From: DASYTH01 sp035942955
Lineage (GTDB): Bacteria > Actinomycetota > Actinomycetes > Mycobacteriales > Pseudonocardiaceae
Reading direction: 5' to 3'
DNA length: 64,000 bases
NCBI RefSeq assembly: GCF_035942955.1
Contig: NZ_DASZCQ010000228.1
Location: forward strand, 37,346 to 101,345
Part shown: one piece after another, positions 34,896-43,536 of the stretch
Layout of the letters: each line of letters begins with the position of its first letter
Numbering within the stretch: position 1 is the first letter of the stretch
Program-made: the position numbers and the translations under genes
The notes under the pieces: generated by a model
Databases searched by the model: none
Told to the model about the DNA's origin: nothing
Seen by the model: the letters and a program-made list of their open reading frames with translations, nothing else

Positions 34896-35116
34896 TGGCG
34901 ACCTCCGCAGAACCTCGCTCAACCCACGGTATCGGTAGGGTCTGACACCGACAAACGACCATGCTTCCCCTGCCCCGCGCGGGACGACGGCTCCGGCTCG
35001 GCATGGGCCGGCCCGGCGCTGTTCTGGCCGGTCGCCGCGCTCACCGGTCGCAACGGCGTGGAATTTCGAAATGGCCGGGTCGGCCGCACCGACCTTGGTC
35101 GAGATCGGCCGCTCCG

Positions 35117-35470
35117 CTATGACAGGCGGGTCTCCGCGCCGATCATGTCCAGCACCACGTCGAGCAGCGGACGGGCCTCGGTAAGGGCTTCCGCGGAGTG
35201 CCCGGAGGCCTCCGCGGCCGCGGACAGCACCTCGGACAGGGCGCCGTCGACCCGGCGGCCCCGCACGTAGTCGGCCAGCTGGCCAAGCGCCGCCGCGATG
35301 TGTCGCTGGCCGGCGACAAGGTGCTCGACGATGGCGGCCAGCTCCCCCGCCGTGCCCACGCACGCCCCCACCCGCGGCGCGGTGGTGCCGTCGGCGAGCC
35401 CCGCCGCGCTCGCCTCGAGATGTGACGCGACGACGCTTCCGGGAAGCACGGACATCCCAAGCTCGGGCAT
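35117..35470 (-). CDS. Small helical protein of unknown function
   Basis: This 117-residue protein of unrecognised family begins MPELGMSVLPGSVVASHLEA and is almost entirely helical and Ala-rich (ELAAIVEHLVAGQRHIAAAL, SEVLSAAAEASGHSAEALTE). There is no signal peptide or membrane segment. The strong G/C third-position bias fits a real gene. ATG 35470 is preferred over an in-frame start at 35557, which would run into the palindromic element at 35525-35569. It lies downstream of the secreted propeller gene on the same strand. Confidence 0.55.
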   Translation of the reverse strand: MPELGMSVLPGSVVASHLEASAAGLADGTTAPRVGACVGTAGELAAIVEHLVAGQRHIAAALGQLADYVRGRRVDGALSEVLSAAAEASGHSAEALTEARPLLDVVLDMIGAETRLS

Positions 35471-35524
35471 GCGGCCATGGTGCCAGGGCGCGGCCCGGTC
35501 TCCCGGGAGCGACACACCGTGCAG

Positions 35525-35569
35525 TGAAGGGACCCTTCGGGGCGTCGACCGTCCCAAAGGGTCCCTTCA
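35525..35569. terminator. Perfect 13-bp stem hairpin after the propeller gene (possible terminator or dispersed repeat)
   Basis: TGAAGGGACCCTT (35525-35537) and AAGGGTCCCTTCA (35557-35569) are perfect complements separated by 19 nt that are themselves partly self-complementary around GTCGAC. It starts 10 bases past the stop of the secreted propeller gene, a good place for a terminator, but has no T-run. The TGAAGGG/CCCTTCA style resembles the core of the 30-bp array inside the exporter gene. Confidence 0.6.
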
Positions 35570-35579
35570 TGGCATTCGC

Positions 35580-37304
35580 TCAGCGTCTGGTCGGAATCGT
35601 CTCCGGGTCGACCATGACATCGGACTGCTGGTTCGGCGGGTTGTTGCCCTCGACGTTCGGCTCGGCGAACCGGGCGTCGGTCCAGCATGGAATGGCGACG
35701 CCGCGGCTGGTGGCGAGGCCGTTGTAGTCACCGATGAAGGTGCCCTGCCGGAAGGCGAGGTCGGCGTTCCAGGAGCGCTCCGACACCCGGCGGGTGTTGA
35801 AGCCGCGGCCGTTGTTGGTCGACACCGACAGCGAGGTGTCGATCAGTTGCGGGCCGCTGTAGCGCCGGTCGAAGTAGGCCACCGCGACCACTCCGTCCGG
35901 GGTCACCGACAGCCACGGGAACCACTGGTCGTCGACGGAGGCGCCGGTGATGTTGAGCGGCTGGCTCCAGGTCCGTCCGGCGTCGGACGACGAGACGACG
36001 AACACGTCGGTGTTGGTGTTCTCCGCGGTGCCGTTGCGGTTGTCGGCGAACGTGAGGTACAGCCGCCCGTTCCGGTCGTCGATGTCGATGTTGCCGGCGG
36101 CGTTGGTGCGGGCGCACATCAGGTCGAGCGTCTGCCGCCCGGCGCACACCGGGTACTTGGCGGCGCCGTCGAACACGTCGGCCACCTTGACCGGCGGATC
36201 CCACGTGGCGCCGCCGTCGACCGACTTCACCACGAGGTACTGGTTGCGCTCGACGCTGTTGACGTTGAAGTTCTCGAACGCCACGTACACGTGGCCGTTG
36301 CGCGGATCCACCACCGGCACGGAGAACTGGTCCTCGTCGCACGCGGGGGCGTCCTGGTCGCCGGTCTGGAACTCGCAGAACGGCGCGCTGCCGGAGATCT
36401 CCTGCGGCTCCGACCAGTTGCGGCCCTGGTCGTCGGAGTACGCGACGTGGATCGCCGAGTCGACGCTCTCGGTGCCCGACGGGCCGCTGTCGAACACGGT
36501 CCAGGTGACGTACAGCCGGTCGACGCTGACCCGAAGCGGATCGGTGCCCGGCACCAGGGTTGCGCCCGCCGGCCGCGGCCCGGCCGTCATCCACTCCTTG
36601 TCGTGGAAGATCTGGCAGTCCTCCGGTCCCCCGTTGTGCACGGTCATGCCGTCGCCCTCGGAGATCAGGGTGCCGGCGGGCGCGGGCCCGTCGACCACCG
36701 TCGACCAGGTGACCCCGCCGTCCTCGGAGCGGATCACCCCGATGTAGGAGTCGCAGTTGGTGCGGCCGAAGGCGATGAACGACGCGTAGGCCACGCCGTC
36801 GCGGTCGAAGGTGACCACCGGGTCCCCGGTGCCGTACATGGCCCGGTCCGGCGTGATGACCTGGCGGGTGTGCCGGCTGTACGGCCAGGTCTTGCCGCCG
36901 TCGAACGACACGTACAGACCCATGATCGAGTCGACGCCCGGCTCGTAGTCGTTGGCGCTGGCGATCACGTTGGCGGGGTTGGTCGGGTTGATGGCGATGG
37001 ACGTCTCGTTGGCCGGCCAGCCCGATCCGCTGCCGAACTGCGCGCTCGGGTTGGCCTTGTTGTCGCCGTTGGCCTGGATGTCATCCGAGGCCGCTCCGAC
37101 GGCGGTCGCAACCCCCCGAGCAGCGGTCACCCCGGTCCCGTTGAGGATGTCCGGGTCGGCCACACCGGACAGCTGCGGCCGTCCCGGCTTGGCGTCGAAT
37201 CCGAACCTGCCCTTGGCCTCCGCTTGTGACGGCGCGTTGGCCACGGTGAGAATTGCTCCGGTTAGCGTAATGACGGCCGCGGCCGTCCAAATCCGCCTTC
37301 TCAT
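35580..37304 (-). CDS. Secreted sialidase-like beta-propeller (Asp-box) protein
   Basis: This 574-residue protein starts with a signal peptide (MRRRIWTAAAVITLTGAILT, cleavage near residue 30). It contains at least five Asp-box motifs (SFDGGKTW, SEDGGVTW, SDDQGRNW, SVDGGATW, SSDAGRTW) spread along the chain, which mark turns in sialidase-fold propellers. The catalytic Arg triad of true sialidases cannot be confirmed by eye, so the activity may be glycosidase or only binding. It is extracellular. The gene is followed within 10 bases by a strong hairpin and stands apart from the PhoD gene upstream. Confidence 0.8.
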   Translation of the reverse strand: MRRRIWTAAAVITLTGAILTVANAPSQAEAKGRFGFDAKPGRPQLSGVADPDILNGTGVTAARGVATAVGAASDDIQANGDNKANPSAQFGSGSGWPANETSIAINPTNPANVIASANDYEPGVDSIMGLYVSFDGGKTWPYSRHTRQVITPDRAMYGTGDPVVTFDRDGVAYASFIAFGRTNCDSYIGVIRSEDGGVTWSTVVDGPAPAGTLISEGDGMTVHNGGPEDCQIFHDKEWMTAGPRPAGATLVPGTDPLRVSVDRLYVTWTVFDSGPSGTESVDSAIHVAYSDDQGRNWSEPQEISGSAPFCEFQTGDQDAPACDEDQFSVPVVDPRNGHVYVAFENFNVNSVERNQYLVVKSVDGGATWDPPVKVADVFDGAAKYPVCAGRQTLDLMCARTNAAGNIDIDDRNGRLYLTFADNRNGTAENTNTDVFVVSSSDAGRTWSQPLNITGASVDDQWFPWLSVTPDGVVAVAYFDRRYSGPQLIDTSLSVSTNNGRGFNTRRVSERSWNADLAFRQGTFIGDYNGLATSRGVAIPCWTDARFAEPNVEGNNPPNQQSDVMVDPETIPTRR

Positions 37305-37415
37305 GCCACGTCCCTTGTGATCGACGGTGATCGCTTCTGGCGGTGCGGACCCCGGCGTGGGACGCTACTCCGGGTGCGACAATCAGGGATACCCGCCAAA
37401 TGCGCGTAATCCGGG

Positions 37416-39005
37416 CTATGCCGGGATGATCGCCGATCGGCCGGACTCGACCAAGAACGACGCGGCGGTTCTGGTCGGCGCCTGGCGGACCTCGATGGTG
37501 TCGACCACGCGAACGTCGGTGCGCCAGATGTCCCGACCGATCTCGCAGCGCAGGTAACCCCGGTTGAGCCCGTCGAAGTAGCGGACGTGCGGGTTGAGGA
37601 TCGGGTTGAACTGCTTGATGGGCGCGTCGAATGCCACCGGGAAATCCGAGCTGATCGAGGTGCCGACGAACTCGACGGCCACATTGGGCGACGCCGGATC
37701 GTCGAAGTTCGGCTTGAGCTCGCTGACCCAGGTGGAATGGATGTCGCCGGCCAGGAACACCGGGTTGGCCACCCGCGCGTCGGCCAGCAGCCGCAGCAGC
37801 CGGGTGCGCTGCGGCTGGTAGCCGTCCCACTGGTCGAGGTTGACGATCGTCGGCGGCACCTGCGTGGGATTCGGGAACCTGGTGCGGCTCATCATGACCT
37901 GCTGGGCCACCACGTTCCAGCGCGCGGCCGAGCCGGTCAGCCCGTCGGCCAGCCAGCGCTCCTGCTCGGCGCCGGTGAGCGTGCCGTCGACGTTGCCGGC
38001 GCCGGGCGGCTCCGGCCCGAGGTCGTCGGGGAACCCGCCGGGCTGGTCGGTGCGGTACTGCCGGGTGTCGAGCACGTTGAGCCGGGCCAGCCGGCCGAAG
38101 TCGAACCGGCGGAAGATGCGCAGCGCGGGCGAGCCGGGCCGCGGCGTGGCCCGGATCGGCATGTGCTCGTAGTAGGCCTGGTATCCGGCGGCCCGCTGGA
38201 CGGCGAACTCCTCCGGGGTCTGCCGCCGCGGACCGGTGTCGTCGATCTCGTCGATCAGGTCGGCGTAGTTGTTCTCCACCTCGTGATCGTCCCAAGTGGA
38301 CACCCAGGGGAACGCCGCGTGCGCCGCGCGCAGAGCCGGGTCGCTCTTGTACAGCGCGTGCCGGGCGCGGTAGTCGTCAAGGGTGCGCAGCTGGCCCAGC
38401 CCCGGCGTGGCCGGCGTGGTGTGGACGCGGTCCGGGAACCGGCTGTTCGGGTCGGACTCGTAGATGTAGTCGCCGAGGTGCAGCACCAGATCGACGTCCT
38501 CGTCGGCCATGCCGAGGTACGCCGGCCAGTAACCGTTCTGGAAGTCCTGGCAGCTGGCCACGGCGATGCGCAGCCGCTCCGGGTCGGCGTGGCGGCCCGG
38601 CGCGGTCCGGGTGCGCCCCACCGGGCTCAGGTGCCGTCCGGCCCGGAAGCGGTAGAAGTACTCCCGCCCCGGCCGCAGCCCGCGCGCGTCGACGTGCACC
38701 GAATGGGCCAGCTCCGCGCGAGCCAGCGCCACCCCGGCCCGCGCCACCCGCCGGAACCGCTCGTCCTCGGCGATCTGCCAGCCAACCGGGATCACCCGGC
38801 GCGGCATCGCGCCCGCTTCCCGCAGCAGCCGGGTCCACAGCACCACGCCGTCCGGCAACGGATCCCCGCTGGCCACGCCGAGCGGGAACGGGTCGGCGGT
38901 GTCCGCAACGGGCGTCGCGGACACCGCGTTCGTCCCGACCAGCATGGCCCCGGCCGCCGCGGCGGCTCCGGTGAGTACCTGGCGTCGCTTGAGCATGGGC
39001 CCCAT
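37416..39005 (-). CDS. phoD: Secreted alkaline phosphatase/phosphodiesterase PhoD (Tat)
   Basis: This 529-residue protein has a twin-arginine-like signal (LKRRQVLTGAAAAAGAML), the usual export route for PhoD. Family markers are PFPLGVASGDPLPDGVVLWT, a fibronectin-like N-terminal domain, CQDFQNGYWPAY, LHLGDYIYE, TWDDHEVENNYA, QQVMMSR and FLAGDIHSTWVSEL, which supply the Ca/Fe metal ligands. It releases phosphate from mono- and diesters outside the cell. The start is ATG 39005 or 38996. It follows the secreted glycosidase gene by 7 bp on the same strand and may be read through from the sugar operon. No PHO box is evident. Confidence 0.92.
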   Translation of the reverse strand: MGPMLKRRQVLTGAAAAAGAMLVGTNAVSATPVADTADPFPLGVASGDPLPDGVVLWTRLLREAGAMPRRVIPVGWQIAEDERFRRVARAGVALARAELAHSVHVDARGLRPGREYFYRFRAGRHLSPVGRTRTAPGRHADPERLRIAVASCQDFQNGYWPAYLGMADEDVDLVLHLGDYIYESDPNSRFPDRVHTTPATPGLGQLRTLDDYRARHALYKSDPALRAAHAAFPWVSTWDDHEVENNYADLIDEIDDTGPRRQTPEEFAVQRAAGYQAYYEHMPIRATPRPGSPALRIFRRFDFGRLARLNVLDTRQYRTDQPGGFPDDLGPEPPGAGNVDGTLTGAEQERWLADGLTGSAARWNVVAQQVMMSRTRFPNPTQVPPTIVNLDQWDGYQPQRTRLLRLLADARVANPVFLAGDIHSTWVSELKPNFDDPASPNVAVEFVGTSISSDFPVAFDAPIKQFNPILNPHVRYFDGLNRGYLRCEIGRDIWRTDVRVVDTIEVRQAPTRTAASFLVESGRSAIIPA

Positions 39006-39012
39006 CCTGGCC

Positions 39013-41583
39013 CTACTTCAGGCTCACCACCAGAGTGCCGTCGCCGCCGCGCACCCGGACCTCGTCGCCGCGGGCCGTGCGCACGACGTCGTAGGCCACC
39101 GGGCGGCCGTTGAGCGTCACGCCGCCGACCGACTTTCCGGCGGGCAGCACCGCGCCGATCGTCAGCGCCGCGCGCAACCGTTGCATGTGGACGGTCGTGC
39201 GGAGCTGGCGGTCGCCGGCCGACGCCGAGACGTCCACGGAGCCCTTGCCCAGCCGGATGTTGCGGCCACCGATCTGCTGCTGCCCCGCGGGAATCTGCGG
39301 CACCACGGACAGCCGGCCGAAACCGAGATCGGGGGCGACGCCGAGCTGCTGGTGCACCACCGGCCACAGCGTTCCGTAGGCGCCCCAGGCCTGCAGCGAC
39401 ATCGACCGGTCGGTGAACGCGCGGTCGATGTTGGCCACGAAGTCCGGGGACGGGGCGATCTCCGGCATGTGGCCTGGGGTCTCCCAGACGGTGGGGTCGA
39501 GCTGGATCCGGGCGTTGCCGGTGGTGTACCGGCCCTGCTGCCCGGCGCCCAGCCGGCCGTAGTTGCCCTCGGCCACCGCCATCACCGCGGTGTTCAGCGA
39601 GAAGATCGACCGCTCACTGCGCACAGTGGACACCACGCTGTCGCACGACGGGCCGGGGTTGCCCTCCGGCGCCGAGGTCGGGCCGCTGCCGGTGTGGAAA
39701 AGGCCGTACTGGCCGGTGAAGCAGTCCCGCTCCCGCTGGGTGAGCGCGGTGTTGCCGTGCTCGACGGAGGCGAGTGGACCACCGGGCAGCTCGGCTTCCA
39801 TCGGCGTGACCCCGGTCCAGTGCCGCTGGAAGATCCTCGTGTTGTCGTTGGCCGGGTTGGCCGGATCGTCGATCGACTCGGCGTAGTTGTTGGCGTCCCC
39901 GCCGGTCCACCACTGCTGCTCGAACTGGCCGCGTAGCGCGGTCGCCCGCTGGGTCGCCCACTGCGCGGTGGCCCGATCACCCTTGCTGGTGGCCAGATCC
40001 GCGAGGTCGAGCAGGCCGCGGATGAAGTACACGGTGCTGTCCAGCTTCTCAACGCCCATGCCGGACCGCTCGACGTTGCCGAGGCCCTCGAGCCAGCCGT
40101 CGCCGTCGGCGTCGAGCGTGCGCTCGACGTAGCGCAGGTTGCGCACGGCGAAGTCGTACAGCTCGTCGCGGAACCGGTCGTCTCCGGTCCACCGCCACAC
40201 CAGCGCCACCGCGCTTGGGAACTTCACGGTCTCGTCGGTGTTGCCGGCGTCGTCGTTTGCTCCGAAGTAGACGTCCCCTGTGGACACTACCTCGTGCACG
40301 AGCTTGCCGCTGCGGTCGTTGACCACCTCGCTGACGTCGCGCAACGCCAGCAGGTGCGCCTTGAGCGGCTCGAACTGGCCGGCGGCCACCGCGGCGAACG
40401 CGGTGTACTCGCCGTCGGTGGCGAACAGCCACGGGTAGTCGGGGAACCCGGCGCCGAACCAGCGCGCCGCCCGCAGGCTACCCGCCGCCGCCGGATATGC
40501 CCGGCCCTCGTCCACGTCGCGCAGGTTCAGATCCCGCGCCTCCTGCACGGAGTCGGCCAGGTTCTGCTTGCTCCACTCGACGCTGCGCTGCAGCAGCCGG
40601 TCGCCCGGCAGGTCGACGACGGTGTTGCCGGCCAGCCTCCGCCGGCTGTCCACCTTGGACACGAGGGCCCGCAGCGGGTCGCGCATGGCGGCCGCGAACT
40701 CGGCCCTGGCCACGCCGGGTCCGCGATCCGAGCCGGCCACACCGAACCAGACCGTCGTCGGCCGCCCCGGCGTGAGCCGGACGCGGTAGTCCAGCCGCCC
40801 GCCCGTGCCGCGCCCGGTGGCCGAGTCGTCGCAGCGGAACGGCGTCGGCCCGTCGGCCGGGCAGACCACCGGCGGCTCCTGCGGGCCACGGTGCCCGGCG
40901 CCGAGCGCGTGCCCGGTCGGGTTCAGCGATCCGCCGACCACGGCCGCGTAGTCGTGCGCGCCGAGGCCCGGCGAGGTGCCGTTCTCCCGGAACTCCAGGG
41001 TGCCGTTGGCGAACGCCCCGGTGTCCGGCAGGTTCACGTCGCCGGCGTTGGGCGTCGTCCAGCCCCACGGGTACGCCGGCATCAGCTCGGAGTGCGCGTC
41101 CATGGCCAGCCGCACGGTCTTCGGCGTGTCGGAGCGCAGCACCAGGCCGATCACCGCGGCCCTGGTGCCGTCCGGCACGAAGTCCACCCGGTCCACCGCA
41201 ACGCCGCCGCTGGGCCGGTACGCGTAGCGCTGGTAGCCGAACCCGTTGGTGTAGCGGGTGGTGGCGAGGTCGTCGCCGAGCCAGGCGCCGTCGACGGCGA
41301 ACCACATCCCGTCGAGCAGCTTGACCGGCGGCGTCCAGAAGCCGGCCATCTCACCGCGGATGTGCCAGCCGCTGGCCGGATAGAGCCCGGTCTCGTCGCC
41401 CATCGCGATGAACCGGTCGCCGGTGACCAGCGCGCGCCGGTCGGCAAGCCGACTGGTCTCCGACACCTCCCCCAGCCCGGTGAGTACGTCGTCCACAGTG
41501 GATTCTTCGGCGGCGGCCGGGATGGCGCAGACCGATAGGGCCAGCGCCGTGGTCGCCGCATACAGGGTGATGCGGCGCAGCAT
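39013..41583 (-). CDS. Secreted six-hairpin (alpha/alpha barrel) glycosidase-like protein
   Basis: This 856-residue protein has a signal peptide (MLRRITLYAATTALALSVCA, cleaved near residue 25). The N-terminal ~330 residues look like a beta-sandwich; residues about 360-780 look like an alpha/alpha six-barrel (RAARWFGAGFPDYPWLFATD, a likely acidic site in FATDGEYTAF, ERTLDADGDGWLEG, WTGVTPMEAELPGG). The C-terminal part is beta-rich. The DADGDGWLEG and PDYPWLFATDGEY segments resemble debranching-enzyme and GH63/GH15-like clans, so hydrolysis of an alpha-linked glycan outside the cell is likely; the exact linkage cannot be told. ATG 41583 is 2 bp after the permease stop, so it belongs to the importer operon. 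Confidence 0.75.
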   Translation of the reverse strand: MLRRITLYAATTALALSVCAIPAAAEESTVDDVLTGLGEVSETSRLADRRALVTGDRFIAMGDETGLYPASGWHIRGEMAGFWTPPVKLLDGMWFAVDGAWLGDDLATTRYTNGFGYQRYAYRPSGGVAVDRVDFVPDGTRAAVIGLVLRSDTPKTVRLAMDAHSELMPAYPWGWTTPNAGDVNLPDTGAFANGTLEFRENGTSPGLGAHDYAAVVGGSLNPTGHALGAGHRGPQEPPVVCPADGPTPFRCDDSATGRGTGGRLDYRVRLTPGRPTTVWFGVAGSDRGPGVARAEFAAAMRDPLRALVSKVDSRRRLAGNTVVDLPGDRLLQRSVEWSKQNLADSVQEARDLNLRDVDEGRAYPAAAGSLRAARWFGAGFPDYPWLFATDGEYTAFAAVAAGQFEPLKAHLLALRDVSEVVNDRSGKLVHEVVSTGDVYFGANDDAGNTDETVKFPSAVALVWRWTGDDRFRDELYDFAVRNLRYVERTLDADGDGWLEGLGNVERSGMGVEKLDSTVYFIRGLLDLADLATSKGDRATAQWATQRATALRGQFEQQWWTGGDANNYAESIDDPANPANDNTRIFQRHWTGVTPMEAELPGGPLASVEHGNTALTQRERDCFTGQYGLFHTGSGPTSAPEGNPGPSCDSVVSTVRSERSIFSLNTAVMAVAEGNYGRLGAGQQGRYTTGNARIQLDPTVWETPGHMPEIAPSPDFVANIDRAFTDRSMSLQAWGAYGTLWPVVHQQLGVAPDLGFGRLSVVPQIPAGQQQIGGRNIRLGKGSVDVSASAGDRQLRTTVHMQRLRAALTIGAVLPAGKSVGGVTLNGRPVAYDVVRTARGDEVRVRGGDGTLVVSLK

Positions 41584-41585
41584 TC

Positions 41586-42425
41586 TTACTTCACACCTCC
41601 AGCGGTGAGGCCCGCGATGATCCGGCGCTGGAAGATCAGCACCACGATCACCAGCGGTACCGTGAGGAGCACGCCGGCGGCCATCTTCGTGCCGAACGGC
41701 GAGTCGAACCCGGTCGTGCCGGTGAACTGGGAGACGGCCACGACCGCGGTCTGCATGCTCTTCTCGTTCACCATGGTCAGGGCGATGATGAACTCGTTCC
41801 ACGTCGCGATGAACGCGAGAATCGCCGTGGTGAACATGCCGGGTGCGGCCAGCGGGATGATGATCTTACGGAACGCCTGGCCGCGGGTGAGCCCGTCGAC
41901 CATCGCGGCCTCCTCGAGCTCCTTGGGCATCTGCCGGAAGAACGTGGCCAGCACCCACACCGTCAGCGGCAGCGCGAACGACAGGCTGGGCACGATCATC
42001 GCCTGGTAGGTGTTGATCCACCCGATGTCGGTGAACAGCTTGAGCAGCGGCACCAGCAGCGAGACCACCGGGAACATGGACATCGCGATGATGATCCCGG
42101 CGACCAGGCCCTTGCCCCGGAACTCCATGCGCGCGATCGTGTACGCCGCGAACGTGCCGAGGATCAGGGTCAGGATCGTGGTGATCCCGGCGACGACGAT
42201 GCTGTTGAGCAGGTTCCGGCCGAAGCCGACCGCCGGGTCGAACACCGCCGTGAAGTTCTCCATCGAGAACGGTTGCGGGAACAGCGTCTTCTCGTTCTGC
42301 TCGGTCGGCAGCCGGAAGGACGAGACCACCATCCAGTAGAACGGGATGAGGCAGTAGAGGACGATGACGGCGATGCCGAGGTGCAGCAGCCAGCGGCGGC
42401 CGGCGCCGGGTGCGGTGGTGCTCAT
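41586..42425 (-). CDS. Carbohydrate ABC transporter permease, MalG type
   Basis: This 279-residue protein has six predicted membrane helices and starts MSTTAPGAGRRWLLHLGIAV. The cytoplasmic EAA loop reads ELEEAAMVDGLTRGQAFRKI, the contact for the ATPase. Together with the upstream permease it forms the channel of a CUT1-type sugar importer. The ATG overlaps the stop of the upstream gene by 4 bp (ATGA), so translation is coupled. No ATPase gene is present; actinobacterial CUT1 systems often share one ATPase (MsiK type) encoded elsewhere. Confidence 0.93.
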   Translation of the reverse strand: MSTTAPGAGRRWLLHLGIAVIVLYCLIPFYWMVVSSFRLPTEQNEKTLFPQPFSMENFTAVFDPAVGFGRNLLNSIVVAGITTILTLILGTFAAYTIARMEFRGKGLVAGIIIAMSMFPVVSLLVPLLKLFTDIGWINTYQAMIVPSLSFALPLTVWVLATFFRQMPKELEEAAMVDGLTRGQAFRKIIIPLAAPGMFTTAILAFIATWNEFIIALTMVNEKSMQTAVVAVSQFTGTTGFDSPFGTKMAAGVLLTVPLVIVVLIFQRRIIAGLTAGGVK

Positions 42426-43447
42426 ACCCCAACTCCTGCCTGTGCGGTGGACGGCGCCGGCACGGGTGCCCGTTTCTTGACTTCCTTCCGTCGAGTTCTC
42501 GCTTCGCCGATGATGTCGGCGCCGAGCAGCTTGACGAACACGAACGCGACCAGCACGACGTAGACGAACAGCACGGTGGCGTAGGCGGCCGCCGGCCCGT
42601 AGCGCAGGTTCGTCGCCTCGTCTTGGGCCAGCATGGACAGCGTCTCGACCGACGACTTCCGCGCGCCGATCATGACGTAGGGCAGGTCGAACATGCGCAG
42701 CACGTCCAGCACCCGGAACAGCACCGCGACCAGCAGCGCCGGTTTCACCAGGGGCAGCGTGATCCGCCAGAACGTCAGCCAGGCGTTGGCGCCGTCGACC
42801 CTGGCGGCCTCGTAGACGTCGGTCGAGATGATCTGCAGCCCGGCCAGCGTGAGCAGCCCGATGAACGGCGCGGTCTTCCAGGTGTCGGCGATGACCACCG
42901 CCCAGAACGCCTGCTGCCCCTCGGCGGTCCAGAGCACCTGCTGGCCGATGACCGCGTTGGCCACGCCGTCGCTCTGGAAGATCCACTGCCAGAGCAGGGC
43001 GGACACGGCGGTCGGGATCGCCCATGGCACCAGGATGCTGGCCCGCACCAGGCCCCGGCCGCGCAGCGCGTGGTGCATGACCAGCGCCATCGACACCCCG
43101 ATCACGATCTCGATCGCCACCGAGACTACGGTGAACATGGTGGTGTTGACGAACGCGTTCCAGAACCGGTCGGCCACCTCGCCCTGGAAGATCGCCGTGT
43201 AGTTGTCGATGCCGACGAACCGTTCCCCCTCGACGACGAACCCGCTTTCGTCGACCCCCTCCTCTCTGCGGTACAGCGACTCACGCAGGGCGGAGATCAG
43301 CGGATAGGCGATCACCAGCGCAAGCACGACGAACGTGGGCGACAGCAGCAGCGCGGCGAGCTTCCCCGACCCCTGGGGGCTCATCTTCGGTGACGATTTT
43401 CTCTGGGGCTTGGCTTCCCCCGGCGGGGCTTGCGCGGTCGTGGTCAC
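42422..43447 (-). CDS. Carbohydrate ABC transporter permease, MalF type
   Basis: This 341-residue protein has a polar start of about 30 residues, then a first membrane helix (LAALLLSPTFVVLALVIAYP), an extracytoplasmic loop, and the EAA motif in YEAARVDGANAWLTFWRITL. The FWxITLP and LVPWAIPTAVSALLWQWIF segments are characteristic of CUT1 permeases. I chose GTG 43447 because GGAGA lies 6 bases upstream and it begins MTTTAQAPPGEAK. It pairs with the MalG-type protein encoded downstream. The substrate is inferred from context to be an oligosaccharide released by the secreted glycosidase. Confidence 0.92.
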   Translation of the reverse strand: MTTTAQAPPGEAKPQRKSSPKMSPQGSGKLAALLLSPTFVVLALVIAYPLISALRESLYRREEGVDESGFVVEGERFVGIDNYTAIFQGEVADRFWNAFVNTTMFTVVSVAIEIVIGVSMALVMHHALRGRGLVRASILVPWAIPTAVSALLWQWIFQSDGVANAVIGQQVLWTAEGQQAFWAVVIADTWKTAPFIGLLTLAGLQIISTDVYEAARVDGANAWLTFWRITLPLVKPALLVAVLFRVLDVLRMFDLPYVMIGARKSSVETLSMLAQDEATNLRYGPAAAYATVLFVYVVLVAFVFVKLLGADIIGEARTRRKEVKKRAPVPAPSTAQAGVGV

Positions 43448-43536
43448 GGTGATCTCCGGGCGGGTGGTGGCGAATCGAATGAGGGTATTCCCGGCCGGGC
43501 GCCGGGGGAATGCCGCGCCCGGCCGGGAACGTGGAC

